Assembly: GCA_041484525.1 (NCBI GenBank) | Contig: JBGPHT010000001.1 | Coordinates: 81,340 to 145,339 of the forward strand | Direction of reading: 5' to 3' | Origin: JBGPHT01 sp041484525 | GTDB taxonomy: Bacteria; Acidobacteriota; Terriglobia; Bryobacterales; Bryobacteraceae | Length of the DNA: 64,000 nt | Shown here: positions 15,123 to 23,495 of the stretch, in pieces | Position numbering within the stretch: the first letter of the stretch is position 1 | Layout of the letters: every line of letters starts with the position of its first letter | The notes under the pieces: model-generated | Database searches by the model: none | What the model was told of the DNA's origin: nothing | What the model saw: only the letters and a program-made list of their open reading frames with translations | Made by a program: the position numbers and the translations under genes

Positions 15123-17549
15123 TTGAGGCTCCACCCAAAAAGCTCTCTCAACTTAGTTAACATAAGCCTGCCGATTTGTCACGAAAAATCTTCAAGCTTT
15201 TTGTATATTTTACTCCATAGCTTGTTGGGTACGCTGCTTTTAGCGGTTGGGGCGATGGGCCAGAGTCAGCCCGGGGCGGCGATTTCGCAGGCAGGCCCGC
15301 CGCAGAGCCTCCCGCTGGGTTATTGGCGCCTCCAATACATCACCCACGACGCCACCGGAAAGCTGCACAAGCTGCGCGGCAATCCCGCCGTAATCGAGGA
15401 CTCGCGCATGCTGTTCAAGGCCGACGAAATCGACTACAACGAGGAGACCGGCGACGTGCGCGCGAGCGGCCACGTCTATTTCCAGCAATACCTGAAGAAC
15501 GAGCGCATCTGGGCGGACCACGTGGATTACAACACCGACGCCGAGCAGGGGAAGTTCTACGACCTGCGCGGCGAGATGCATCCGGCCATCGATCCGCGCC
15601 CCGGCGTGCTCACCAGCAGCAGCCCGTTTTACTTCGAGGGCAAATGGGCGGAGCGCATCGAGGGCCGGTACACTCTCTACGACGGTTTCGTGACGAACTG
15701 TAAGATGCCGAAGCCGTGGTGGCGACTCAAGGGCCCGAAATTTCTAATCGAGCCGGAACACAAGGCAGTGGCGTATCACACCACGTTCATGGTGCGCAAA
15801 ATGCCGCTGTTCTATGCGCCGTTCTTCTACCACTCGCTCGAACCGCGCCCGCGCCGGAGCGGATTCCTCATGCCCAACATGGGACACAGCTCGCGGCGCG
15901 GCTGGATGGCCGGCGCCGGATATTTCTGGGCGATCAATCGCAGCTACGACGCCACGTATCGCGTGCAGGCATTCACCCAGCGCGGCTTCACGCACCACCT
16001 GGATTTCCGCGGCAAGCCGAATGAGCGAAGCGATTTCGACGCCATCATCTATGCCGCGCAGGACAGCGGCATCCCGGACAGCGGCAGCCCGCCGCAGAAG
16101 TACAGCGGCGTCAGCGCGTATGTGGTGGGGAAGAGCGACCTCGGAGCCGGATGGACGGCGCGCGGCGCTATCAACTACGTCTCTTCGTTCCGTTTCCGGC
16201 AGGAGTGGACCGAGTCGTACAACGAATTGGTGGGCTCGGAGATTCACTCGGTGGGGTTCGTCAACAAGAACTGGTCCACTTTCACGCTGGACGGCATTTT
16301 CGCGCGCCTGCAGAATTTCCAGCAGGCGGAGATTCAAGTGACGGACCCGGGCACCAACCACACGCATTACGTGGCAGACGCTGTCACCATTCGCAAGCTG
16401 CCGGAGGCCGAGTTCAGTAGCCGCGATCGTCAGATCTTCAAAAACGTTCCGGTGTGGTTCTCGTTCCAATCGGCGGCGGGGCTGCTGTATCGCGACGAGC
16501 CCATCTTCGACGGCAGCACGCTGATCGACCATTTTCAAACCGGACAGTTCATGAACCGGGTGAACATTAATCCGCAGGTGACGGCGGCGCTGCATTGGGG
16601 CAGCATCCATCTGATACCGAGTTTCGGATTTCAGGAAACTTATTACGGCGAGGCCCAGGCGCCCTACCAGGACCGTTACCGCGTGGTCGGCACCAACATC
16701 GTGCGCAGCGCGCGGCAGTTCTCGGCCGACCTGATCTTGCCTTCGCTGGCGCGCGTGTTCGACAAGAAGACCATCTTCGGCGACAAGCTGAAACACGTCA
16801 TCGAGCCGCGCGCGACGTACCGTTATGTGGCCGGCGTCGGCGACGACTACAATCGCTTCATCCGGTTCGACGAGACAGACCTGACGTCCAACACCAACGA
16901 GCTCGAGATCTCGCTCACCAATCGCATCTACGCCAAGCGCGGCGATACGGTGCAGGAGATCTTCAGTTGGGAGTTGGCGCAGAAACGCTATTTCGATCCG
17001 ACGTTCGGCGGCGCGCTGGTGCCCGGCCAGCGCAACGTGGTGTGGAGCACGTCCGATCTCACGCCCTACGCCTTTCTGGTGGAGCCGCGCAGCTCGTCGC
17101 CGGTGGTTTCGGTAATCCGCATGAACCCCATCCCCGGCCTGGGAGTGTCGTGGAGCGCCGATTACGACCATCGCCGAGGCGAAGTGGTGAACAGCATGTT
17201 CGCGCTGGATTACCACTGGTCGAGGTACTTCGTCTCGGTGGGTCACAACCAGGTTCATACCGATCCGGCGCTGACCGCGGCCGCCAACCAGTTCCGCTGG
17301 CGCCTCGGGTTAGGCGATCCGAATCATCGTGGCTGGAATGCCGGCGTGGACAGCATCTACGATTACCGCAAGGGCTACATCCAGTACACGACCGCGCAGG
17401 TGACTTATAACACGGATTGCTGCGGGCTGAGCTTTCAGTTGCACCGCATTCCGCGAGCTAATGGCGTAGAGAATCAGTTCCGCATCGCCTTCGCAGTGGC
17501 CAATATCGGGACATTCGGGACGCTGAAGAAACAGGACCGGATGTTCTAG
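15123..17549 (+). CDS. lptD: LPS-assembly protein LptD
   Basis: About 808 residues from the TTG at 15123. LptD forms the outer-membrane barrel that inserts lipopolysaccharide delivered by the periplasmic Lpt bridge. A signal segment (LLGTLLLAVGAMGQ) is followed by the OstA/LptA-like jellyroll (KADEIDYNEETGDVRASGHV ... RIWADHVDYN, about residues 95-145), then the long barrel with alternating strands (FLMPNMGHSSRRGW; RVVGTNIVRSARQFSADLIL) and an aromatic C-terminus (MF). The true start may be further downstream, since TACAAT (15111-15116) just before the TTG looks like a -10 box. Cys residues for the E. coli disulfides are mostly absent. Confidence 0.85.
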   Translation: MRLHPKSSLNLVNISLPICHEKSSSFLYILLHSLLGTLLLAVGAMGQSQPGAAISQAGPPQSLPLGYWRLQYITHDATGKLHKLRGNPAVIEDSRMLFKADEIDYNEETGDVRASGHVYFQQYLKNERIWADHVDYNTDAEQGKFYDLRGEMHPAIDPRPGVLTSSSPFYFEGKWAERIEGRYTLYDGFVTNCKMPKPWWRLKGPKFLIEPEHKAVAYHTTFMVRKMPLFYAPFFYHSLEPRPRRSGFLMPNMGHSSRRGWMAGAGYFWAINRSYDATYRVQAFTQRGFTHHLDFRGKPNERSDFDAIIYAAQDSGIPDSGSPPQKYSGVSAYVVGKSDLGAGWTARGAINYVSSFRFRQEWTESYNELVGSEIHSVGFVNKNWSTFTLDGIFARLQNFQQAEIQVTDPGTNHTHYVADAVTIRKLPEAEFSSRDRQIFKNVPVWFSFQSAAGLLYRDEPIFDGSTLIDHFQTGQFMNRVNINPQVTAALHWGSIHLIPSFGFQETYYGEAQAPYQDRYRVVGTNIVRSARQFSADLILPSLARVFDKKTIFGDKLKHVIEPRATYRYVAGVGDDYNRFIRFDETDLTSNTNELEISLTNRIYAKRGDTVQEIFSWELAQKRYFDPTFGGALVPGQRNVVWSTSDLTPYAFLVEPRSSSPVVSVIRMNPIPGLGVSWSADYDHRRGEVVNSMFALDYHWSRYFVSVGHNQVHTDPALTAAANQFRWRLGLGDPNHRGWNAGVDSIYDYRKGYIQYTTAQVTYNTDCCGLSFQLHRIPRANGVENQFRIAFAVANIGTFGTLKKQDRMF

Positions 17550-17552
17550 AAA

Positions 17553-17593
17553 GGTCTCTACGAGAAGTAATCCTTCACCTTCTCGAAGAGACC
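17553..17593. terminator. Bidirectional hairpin at lptD/dnaJ convergence
   Basis: GGTCTCTACGAGAAG at 17553-17567 pairs with CTTCTCGAAGAGACC at 17579-17593 (14 of 15 bases) around an 11-base loop. It begins three bases after the lptD stop and covers the last codons of dnaJ, so it can act on transcripts from both strands. There is no strong U tract. Confidence 0.55.
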
Positions 17594-18679
17594 CTTCTCC
17601 GACGGCGCATTGTCCACCGGCAGGGTATCGCGCAACTGCTCGACCATTTTCTTCTGATCGCGCGTCAACCGCGTCGGGACTTTCACTTCGATGTGGACGT
17701 AAATATCCCCGCGGCCGCCGCCGTTCAGATGCGCCACGCCTTGATTCCGCAGCCGGAACTGCGTGTCGTTCTGCGTGCCCTCCGGGATCTTGAGCTTGTG
17801 CGGACGGCCCAGCGTGGGCACCTCGATTTCCGCGCCCAGAATCGCCTGAGCCATATTGATCGGAATGGTGCAGTGCAGGTCCTGGTCTTTGCGGTCGAAG
17901 AACTGGTGCTCCTTCACTTTCAGGAACACGTAGAGATCGCCCGCGGGCCCGCGATTCACGCCGGGTTGGCCTTCGCCCGCCAGACGCAGTCGCGTGCCGT
18001 CGTCCACACCGGCTGGGATGTTGATCTTCAGCTTGCGCTGCACCTGCAGGTATCCCTGACCGCGGCATCCGCTGCATGGGTTGCGGATCACTTGCCCCGA
18101 GCCGCCGCAGGTGCTGCACGTGCGCCGGATGGAGAGAAAGCTCTGCTGGTAGATGACCTCGCCGCGGCCATGACAAGTGGGGCAGGCGCTGGGACCGCTG
18201 CCGGGCTCGGAGCCGTTGCCCTGGCAGCGGCTGCACGGTTCCATGCGCGGCACCTGGATTTCGGCCGACATGCCGGTGACGGCTTCTTCGAAGGCGATCT
18301 CGAGATCGTAGCGAACGTCCTCGCCGCGTTGCGAGCGAGTACGGCGCCGGCCGCCGCCTGTCCCGAACATTTCGCCGAGGCCGAACAGGTCGCCGAAAAT
18401 GTCGCTGAAATCGGTGAAGGTCTCGGCGCTGGGTCCGGCCGCGCCCTGCAACCCGGCATGCCCGTAGCGGTCGTAGGCGGCGCGCTTTTGGCCGTCGCTC
18501 AGCACGCTGTAGGCTTCCGAGGCTTCCTTGAACTTCTCCTCGGCATTAGGGTCGTCGGGGTTGCGGTCGGGATGGTGTGCGAGCGCCAGCTTACGGTAAG
18601 CGCCCTTGATCTCCGGATCGCCGGCTTCCCGGCCCACACCAAGAACCTCGTAATAATCTCTCTTCGACACGGGATTCAA
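17558..18679 (-). CDS. dnaJ: Chaperone DnaJ
   Basis: 373 residues, full length. J domain with HPD at 36-38 (LALAHHPDRNP), which stimulates DnaK ATPase; a G/F-rich linker (GDLFGLGEMFGTGGG); four zinc-finger repeats (CSRCQGNG, CPTCHGRG, CSTCGGSG, CSGCRGQG); and the C-terminal substrate-binding and dimer domains (INIPAGVDDGTRLRLAGEG). Start ATG at 18679, three bases after the grpE stop. It works with DnaK (not in the window) and GrpE in refolding; last gene of the hrcA-grpE-dnaJ operon. Confidence 0.97.
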   Translation of the reverse strand: MNPVSKRDYYEVLGVGREAGDPEIKGAYRKLALAHHPDRNPDDPNAEEKFKEASEAYSVLSDGQKRAAYDRYGHAGLQGAAGPSAETFTDFSDIFGDLFGLGEMFGTGGGRRRTRSQRGEDVRYDLEIAFEEAVTGMSAEIQVPRMEPCSRCQGNGSEPGSGPSACPTCHGRGEVIYQQSFLSIRRTCSTCGGSGQVIRNPCSGCRGQGYLQVQRKLKINIPAGVDDGTRLRLAGEGQPGVNRGPAGDLYVFLKVKEHQFFDRKDQDLHCTIPINMAQAILGAEIEVPTLGRPHKLKIPEGTQNDTQFRLRNQGVAHLNGGGRGDIYVHIEVKVPTRLTRDQKKMVEQLRDTLPVDNAPSEKGLFEKVKDYFS

Positions 18680-18682
18680 AAA

Positions 18683-19273
18683 TTACGGTCTGACCGCGAC
18701 CCTTACCATCGCGGGCCGCAGCAGTTTTCCTCTGAAATTATAGCCTCTCTGGAATTCGCCCAGAACGGCCTGGTCCTCGGCGTCCTCGGTCTCGACGCGC
18801 TCCACGGCCTGGTGGAGGTTGGGGTCGAACTTCCGCCCCTCGGTCTCGATCGGTTCCAGCCCCAGCTTCTTCAGAGCTTCGTACATCCGCTGGTAAATCA
18901 ACTCGACGCCGCGGGCGTACTCGCGGTCCGCGGTCTCCACCTTTAATGCGCGCTCGAAATCGTCGAGTACCGGGAGGATGTCGCGCACCAGGTCCATGGC
19001 GGCGAATTGCAGGTAGTCGGAGCGCTCCCGTTCGACGCGTTTGCGCGCATTCTCGAACTCGGCGCGGGCGCGGACTAACCGGTCCTGCAACTCGGCCTTT
19101 TCCGCCGCCAACTGGTCGCGCTCCGCGAGCGCCGCCGCCAACTGGCTGTCCGCAGTCACGGCTTCGTCCGAAGACACGCCCGATACATTTTGTTCAGGAT
19201 TCTGGGGTTCCACAGGCTCTCTATTAAATAGATTAGCAAGCGAATCGGCGAATCGTCGAATCGGCTCTCCCAC
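18683..19273 (-). CDS. grpE: Nucleotide exchange factor GrpE
   Basis: Up to 196 residues. It exchanges ADP for ATP on DnaK. The long coiled-coil helix is seen at about 45-100 (AALAERDQLAAEKAELQDRL, RAEFENARKRVERERSDYL), followed by the four-helix/beta head (DLVRDILPVLDDFERAL; GLEPIETEGRKFDPNLHQAV). The GTG at 19273 overlaps the hrcA stop by one base; a second GTG at 19213 with AGAGAG just ahead is also plausible and would give a more typical N-terminus (EPQNPEQN). Confidence 0.93.
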   Translation of the reverse strand: MGEPIRRFADSLANLFNREPVEPQNPEQNVSGVSSDEAVTADSQLAAALAERDQLAAEKAELQDRLVRARAEFENARKRVERERSDYLQFAAMDLVRDILPVLDDFERALKVETADREYARGVELIYQRMYEALKKLGLEPIETEGRKFDPNLHQAVERVETEDAEDQAVLGEFQRGYNFRGKLLRPAMVRVAVRP

Positions 19274-20310
19274 TAGAACTGCGCGCCCTCGAGCGCCTTG
19301 CTGGTGTGCCGGACGGCTGCCATCACGCGCTCGTAATGCATGCGCATGGGGCCGAGCACCGCGACCTTGGCCGGCAACCCGCTGCCCAGCCGCACCGTCA
19401 TCCCGATCAGCGCCAGGTCCTTCATCGCCGGGTGGGCATCCTCGAGCCCCACGTGCACCTGCAGTTCGCCGGGCGCCAGCTCCAGGAAACGGTCGAGCAG
19501 CTCGATCAGCTTCTTCTTTTCTTCGAGCGCCCGCAGCAGCTCGCGCATCTTCTCGCGAGTCAGGTGCAGATCGAGCCCCAGCAGGTTGGAAGCGCCCTCC
19601 ATGTGGACCTCGGGGGAGGTGTCCGCGTCCAGCAGCCCTTTCTGGTACAGCGTCTGGAGTTTGCGCATCACGGCATCGTAGAGCGCGCGATCCTCCATCA
19701 TGCGGCGCAGCAGCTCGCGGCGCGCATCGCCCAACTGCCAGCCGGTGAAATTGCGATTGACGTAGTTCCGGATCGAGAGCAACTCGTCGGGCGATGCCGG
19801 CTCATCCATCATCACCACACGGTTCCGCACCGAGCGGTCGCGCGTCACCAGGATCATCAACACGCGATTCTCCGACAGCGGCACCAGCTCGATCTGGTCG
19901 AGCTCCTGCGCCAGCGGTGGAATCGCCGCGGCGATCCCTACGTTGCGCGTGAGCTCCACCAGGATATGACTCGACCGTTCCATGCGCGCGCCCACCGAGC
20001 CGAGCGCGCTCAGCTCGTTGCGCAGCCGCTCGCCTTCGAATGCCACCACGCGGTTGGCGGTCAGCGAGCCGACGTAGAACCGGAAGGCCTTCTCCGTCGG
20101 CACGCGGCCAGCCGAGGTGTGGGGCTGTGCCAGATAGCCTTCATCCGCCAGGTCCGCCATCACGTTGCGGATGGAAGCCGGGCTCAAGGCGCTGCTCCGG
20201 CGTTTGGAAATGGTTCGTGAGCCGACCGGTTCGCCGGTTTCAATAAACGCCCGGACGATCGAACTCAGAATCTCTTGATGTCTGGATTTCAGCGGCGCGT
20301 CCGTCCTCAT
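19273..20310 (-). CDS. hrcA: Heat-inducible transcription repressor HrcA
   Basis: About 345 residues from the ATG at 20310. HrcA represses heat-shock genes and needs GroEL to fold. The N-terminal winged helix is clear (HQEILSSIVRAFIETGEPVG; GSRTISKRRSSALSPASIRN; LADEGYLAQPHTSAGRVPTE), then the GAF-like and dimerisation domains with LVPLSENRVLMILVTRD and IGMTVRLGSGLPAKVAVLGP at the C-terminus. First gene of the hrcA-grpE-dnaJ operon. A TTG nine bases upstream is an alternative start. No canonical CIRCE box was found, but an inverted repeat lies just upstream. Confidence 0.95.
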   Translation of the reverse strand: MRTDAPLKSRHQEILSSIVRAFIETGEPVGSRTISKRRSSALSPASIRNVMADLADEGYLAQPHTSAGRVPTEKAFRFYVGSLTANRVVAFEGERLRNELSALGSVGARMERSSHILVELTRNVGIAAAIPPLAQELDQIELVPLSENRVLMILVTRDRSVRNRVVMMDEPASPDELLSIRNYVNRNFTGWQLGDARRELLRRMMEDRALYDAVMRKLQTLYQKGLLDADTSPEVHMEGASNLLGLDLHLTREKMRELLRALEEKKKLIELLDRFLELAPGELQVHVGLEDAHPAMKDLALIGMTVRLGSGLPAKVAVLGPMRMHYERVMAAVRHTSKALEGAQF

Positions 20311-20318
20311 AGAGCCCA

Positions 20319-20342
20319 AGAGTACAGTTGTCCCTGCACTCT
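20319..20342 (-). promoter_or_regulatory. Inverted repeat upstream of hrcA (candidate operator)
   Basis: AGAGTACAG (20319-20327), six-base spacer, CTGCACTCT (20334-20342); 8 of 9 arm positions pair. It starts 9 bases upstream of the hrcA ATG, where an autoregulatory operator would be expected. It is not CIRCE (TTAGCACTC-N9-GAGTGCTAA): the GAGT and ACTC halves are in the opposite order. Function is inferred from position only. Confidence 0.35.
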
Positions 20343-20596
20343 ATTGTAATCGGCTGAAAGCAAAGGGGTCAATCCGGGGTGCGATTTTAACGATTTGCAG
20401 CCGCATGTTACGGGCGTGCAAAAGCTTACAGACAGCGCTGGCGTCCTGCTGATAACCTTCGCTAATAAACCGGAATGCGCAGGGAACGGCATTAGTACGG
20501 AGGACGTTTCCTGCGCCCGGTTTGTAGCCTCCCGCCCGGACTCCCTCGATAGAGTTGATAGAATAACGATTCCAAATCGAGGCGGAGGTCGCGGCA

Positions 20597-21004
20597 GTGG
20601 AAATCATTCGGGCACTCTTACGTTTTTACAGCTACCTGTTCCACGGTCTGCTGGCACTGCTGCTTTTCGCCATTTCGGGCATGGCGATCGTCGTCGACGC
20701 GCCCAACCTGCATCTCAATATGCTGCCGTGGACCGGCTGGACTCTCCTCCACATTTTGTTCTTCGGGTCGCTCTTCGGGCTGCTGACGGTCATCCTGGCG
20801 ATGCGCGGCACCTGGCGTTTCCTCTTCTTTCTGTGGAGCCTGGCGGTGGCGGTTCTGCTGTCGAAGGGCTACGTGTTCAGCGGCTACCGTTTCGCTCCCG
20901 GCGAATTGAAAACGGCCGCTTGGTTGATGGGGCTGGCTTGGATCGCGGTCCTCGGCGCGTGGTTCCAGATGACGCGCAAACGCCCGGTCCGGAAGCGATA
21001 CTGA
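20597..21004 (+). CDS. Small four-helix membrane protein
   Basis: 135 residues with four hydrophobic segments (about 12-35, 45-68, 72-92, 105-122) and a basic C-terminus (MTRKRPVRKRY). No recognised family. The start ATG at 20597 is preceded by a weak AGGCGGAGG about 10 bases upstream. It is divergent from the hrcA operon, with roughly 280 bp between the two starts and nothing else recognisable there. Confidence 0.7.
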   Translation: MEIIRALLRFYSYLFHGLLALLLFAISGMAIVVDAPNLHLNMLPWTGWTLLHILFFGSLFGLLTVILAMRGTWRFLFFLWSLAVAVLLSKGYVFSGYRFAPGELKTAAWLMGLAWIAVLGAWFQMTRKRPVRKRY

Positions 21005-21057
21005 GTAGCCCTTTTGGACACGAAACGGCTTTCCAGGGTCCTGCGTCACAGGGAGCG

Positions 21058-21699
21058 ATGAAAACCGGATCTGTACCTCTTCTGCTCCTCTTGCTGCCGG
21101 TTGCGGGCGTTGCTCCGCTAGCCGCGCAGAACTATTACCCGCGACACAATTTAACGTTCGGCTCCGGAGTGGCGCGTCCTGCCGCCGACCTCGGCGAAGT
21201 GCTCGAAGATGCGCCTGGCGTGTCGATCGGCTACGGGTACCGGTTCCATAAGTACCTGCAGGCCGACATCAGTTTCGACTCCGTCTTCGGTGCGGCGCAG
21301 GTGCGCGATTTCCTCGACACGGGGATCGGCCCGCTACGCATCAGCGACCGCGAATACTTCCTGCCGTTCGGCGCGCGCGCCATTGCGCCGCTCGCGCACG
21401 GCCGGCTGCTGCTCGCGGGCGGCGGAGGCGGCGTCTGGATGAAGTACCACGAGCGGCTCCAACAGCCGGGCGAAGACCTGCACATCGATTGCCCCTCGTG
21501 CACCGCGCGCAGCGGTTGGGGAACGTATGCCCTGGTGAGCGCCAGCTACTTCGTCGACAGCGCCCGGCACTTCCGGGTCGGCGTGACGTCGCGCATGATC
21601 TGGGGGAGGACCAACGGCGATTCGCTCGGCTACGTGCCGGGGTTCGAGACCCGCGACCGCTGGCTCAGCCTGGGGGGTGAATTCGGCTTCAGCTTCTGA
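21058..21699 (+). CDS. Outer-membrane beta-barrel protein
   Basis: 213 residues. The start at 21058 has GGGAGCG just ahead and opens a clear signal peptide (MKTGSVPLLLLLLPVAGVAP ... ALAAQ type cleavage). The mature protein alternates polar and hydrophobic residues in short strands rich in Gly and aromatic residues (VSIGYGYRFHKYLQADISFD; LLLAGGGGGVWMKYHERL) and ends in Phe (GGEFGFSF), the usual outer-membrane barrel C-terminus. Two cysteines (CPSC) occur mid-protein. Probably an OmpW/OmpA-barrel-like small porin or structural protein; the exact family is not assigned. Confidence 0.7.
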   Translation: MKTGSVPLLLLLLPVAGVAPLAAQNYYPRHNLTFGSGVARPAADLGEVLEDAPGVSIGYGYRFHKYLQADISFDSVFGAAQVRDFLDTGIGPLRISDREYFLPFGARAIAPLAHGRLLLAGGGGGVWMKYHERLQQPGEDLHIDCPSCTARSGWGTYALVSASYFVDSARHFRVGVTSRMIWGRTNGDSLGYVPGFETRDRWLSLGGEFGFSF

Positions 21700-21739
21700 A
21701 TCGCGGGCGTCCGCGGACGGCTATACTTGAAGTTCACCG

Positions 21740-22915
21740 ATGCTCATCTCGCGCCGTCATTTCTTTTTTGGCAGCCTGGCGCTGCCCGCCCTCGCCGCGA
21801 AGAAGCCGGCGGGCGAGCGTCCCAACATCCTCCTGATCGCCGTGGACAACCTGCCAGCCTGGGTTCTGGGCGCTTACGGCAACCAGGTATTCCGCACTCC
21901 CAATATCGACCGGCTGGCCCAGACCGGCATGCACTTCCTGCACCATTTCGCGTGTGCGCCCGATCCCGGCCCAGGCTTCGCCTCGCTCATCACCGGGCGC
22001 ACGCCGATGCAGCTTGGAGAAGCACCGGCCGCCGCCGGCGACGTCACGATCGAGAAGGTGCTGGGTGGGCTGGGGTACAACACCACGACCGCCGATGGCG
22101 CGGGCGCTGCGAAGTTTCTGGATCAGCAGGCGGCGGGCAAGCCGTTTTTCCTGACCGCCCGCTACACCAGTCTCGATCCGCCCTACGATGGAGTCGCGCA
22201 GAAGTTTCACGACCTGTACGCCGCGTCGCGCTTCGACACCCTCGATACCATGCGGATGGCCGCCAATGCGGCGCGCGGCAAGGAGATGCTGGCGGATCTG
22301 ACCGGCAGCCTGCGAAAAGCGGCCGCCGCCATCTCCGCCGTGGATGACGAGGTGGGCGCCCTGCTTGCCAAGCTCTCCGCGAAGCGCCTCGCTGATGGCA
22401 CGGTCGTGATATTGACGGCGACGTCCGGTGCGCTGCTCGGCCGCCACGGTTTGTGGGACGCGGCCCGGGCCTCCGATCCACCTAACCTGTACGAAGAGGT
22501 GGTGACCACGCCGATGATCTGGAAGTGGTTGGGGCGGGTCCCCGCGCAGGCATCGCGCCCGGAGCTGGTCTACTCCTGCGACCTGCTCCCCACGATCTGC
22601 GACATCGCGCAAGCCGATCTGCCCAACCGCAACTTGTGCGGCCGCAGTTATCTGCTGCCGGCCACCGGCAAGCCGCTGCCCAAGAAGGAGCCCTGGCGCA
22701 CGACGGTGTTTGCGCAAGCCGGCGTGGCGGAGATGTCCCACGAGGATCGGTACAAGCTGGTCGTACGCAATGGCGGGAAGGGCCCCAACGAGCTGTTCGA
22801 CCTGGTCACGGACCCGCACGAGAAGATCAATCAGTACGACAACGAAGGCTTCGTGACGGTGCGGACAACTCTCGCCGGGGAACTGGCGAAGTGGAGAGCC
22901 AAGTATTCGGCGTGA
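21740..22915 (+). CDS. Sulfatase-like protein with degenerate active site
   Basis: 391 residues. A twin-arginine-type leader (SRRHFFFGSLALPAL) is followed by the alkaline phosphatase/sulfatase fold: ILLIAVDNLPAWVLGAYGN, TPNIDRLAQTGMHF, LITGRTP, and later VDDEVGALLAKLS and LGRHGLWDA. Two signature sites differ from active enzymes. The metal pair DD reads DN, and the C/S-x-P-x-R box that is converted to formylglycine reads CAPDPGPGFASLITGR, with no Arg and four extra residues. It may be a binding protein or a non-sulfatase member. The stop codon and the last codons lie inside the tandem repeat described next. Confidence 0.75.
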   Translation: MLISRRHFFFGSLALPALAAKKPAGERPNILLIAVDNLPAWVLGAYGNQVFRTPNIDRLAQTGMHFLHHFACAPDPGPGFASLITGRTPMQLGEAPAAAGDVTIEKVLGGLGYNTTTADGAGAAKFLDQQAAGKPFFLTARYTSLDPPYDGVAQKFHDLYAASRFDTLDTMRMAANAARGKEMLADLTGSLRKAAAAISAVDDEVGALLAKLSAKRLADGTVVILTATSGALLGRHGLWDAARASDPPNLYEEVVTTPMIWKWLGRVPAQASRPELVYSCDLLPTICDIAQADLPNRNLCGRSYLLPATGKPLPKKEPWRTTVFAQAGVAEMSHEDRYKLVVRNGGKGPNELFDLVTDPHEKINQYDNEGFVTVRTTLAGELAKWRAKYSA

Positions 22916-23213
22916 CGCGGGCACGAGCGCCTGAGCGCTACTTCTTCGGGACGTACCCGTCGAGGGAGTGCTCGTGATATTCGGCGTAATGCGGGCCACT
23001 CGGGCGGCCACACCAGCGCTACTTCTTCGGAACGTAACCGTCGAGGGAGTGCTCGTGATATTCGGCGTGACGCGGGCACGAGCGCCCGAGCGCTACTTCT
23101 TCGGAACGTAACCGTCGAGGGAGTGCTCGTGATATTCGGCGTAATGCGGGCCACTCGGGCGGCCACACCAGCGCTACTTCTTCGGAACGTAACCGTCGAG
23201 GGAGTGCTCGTGA
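22904..23213. repeat. 310-bp composite tandem repeat (2 x 155 bp)
   Basis: Units starting TATTCGGCGT begin at 22904, 22978, 23059 and 23133, giving lengths 74, 81, 74 and 81. Each pair (155 bp) is repeated twice almost exactly. The first unit includes the last codons and stop of the sulfatase-like gene; each unit also contains the reverse-strand codons HEHSLDGYVPKK plus stop of the cytochrome gene that ends at 23174. The array was thus built by repeated duplication of the junction between two convergent genes. Confidence 0.85.
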
Positions 23214-23404
23214 TCCTTGTAGTACTTGCCGGCATCGGTGAGGTTCTTGGGCATGGCGTCTTTGGCCTCGATCTTCCCGTGGCAGAAAGTGCAGGTCTTC
23301 TTTTCCTTCTTCGCGTACTCCTGCGTGCCGTAAGACTTCGTCGTGCACACGAGGAAGCCGGCCGTCAGAACCAGGGCCGGAACTGCCACTTTAATGGTCC
23401 GCAT
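23174..23404 (-). CDS. Small monohaem c-type cytochrome-like protein
   Basis: 76 residues from the ATG at 23404, which has AAGGAGAAG about 8 bases upstream. Signal peptide MRTIKVAVPALVLTAGFLVC, then a single haem-binding motif CTFCHG (CxxCH) and a short tail ending HEHSLDGYVPKK. The size is small for a cytochrome c domain, and the only downstream Met is in DAMPKN, a possible axial ligand. Alternatively the CxxCH could be a metal or redox site. The last 13 codons are copied three more times in the downstream repeat. Confidence 0.75.
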   Translation of the reverse strand: MRTIKVAVPALVLTAGFLVCTTKSYGTQEYAKKEKKTCTFCHGKIEAKDAMPKNLTDAGKYYKDHEHSLDGYVPKK

Positions 23405-23495
23405 GAATTCTCTTCTCCTTAGGGCGCTGTACGGCAAGTATAAGTCCATTTTTGGAAGGCGAGACGCCAGATTCTTTGTCGTTCTTCCCGGTGGG

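Noticed and set aside
15744..17258. Minus-strand 504-codon frame inside lptD
   Set aside because: It is a shadow of lptD in a high-GC genome, without any family motif.
20300..20400. CIRCE operator before hrcA
   Set aside because: The half-sites are in the wrong order and spacing; only a generic inverted repeat is present.
20395..21057. Upstream extension of the barrel protein frame
   Set aside because: The ATG at 21058 has a ribosome site and signal peptide; the extension overlaps another gene in a different frame.
22904..23213. Regular repeats suggesting a CRISPR array
   Set aside because: The units have no unique spacers; they are contiguous tandem duplications of coding ends.
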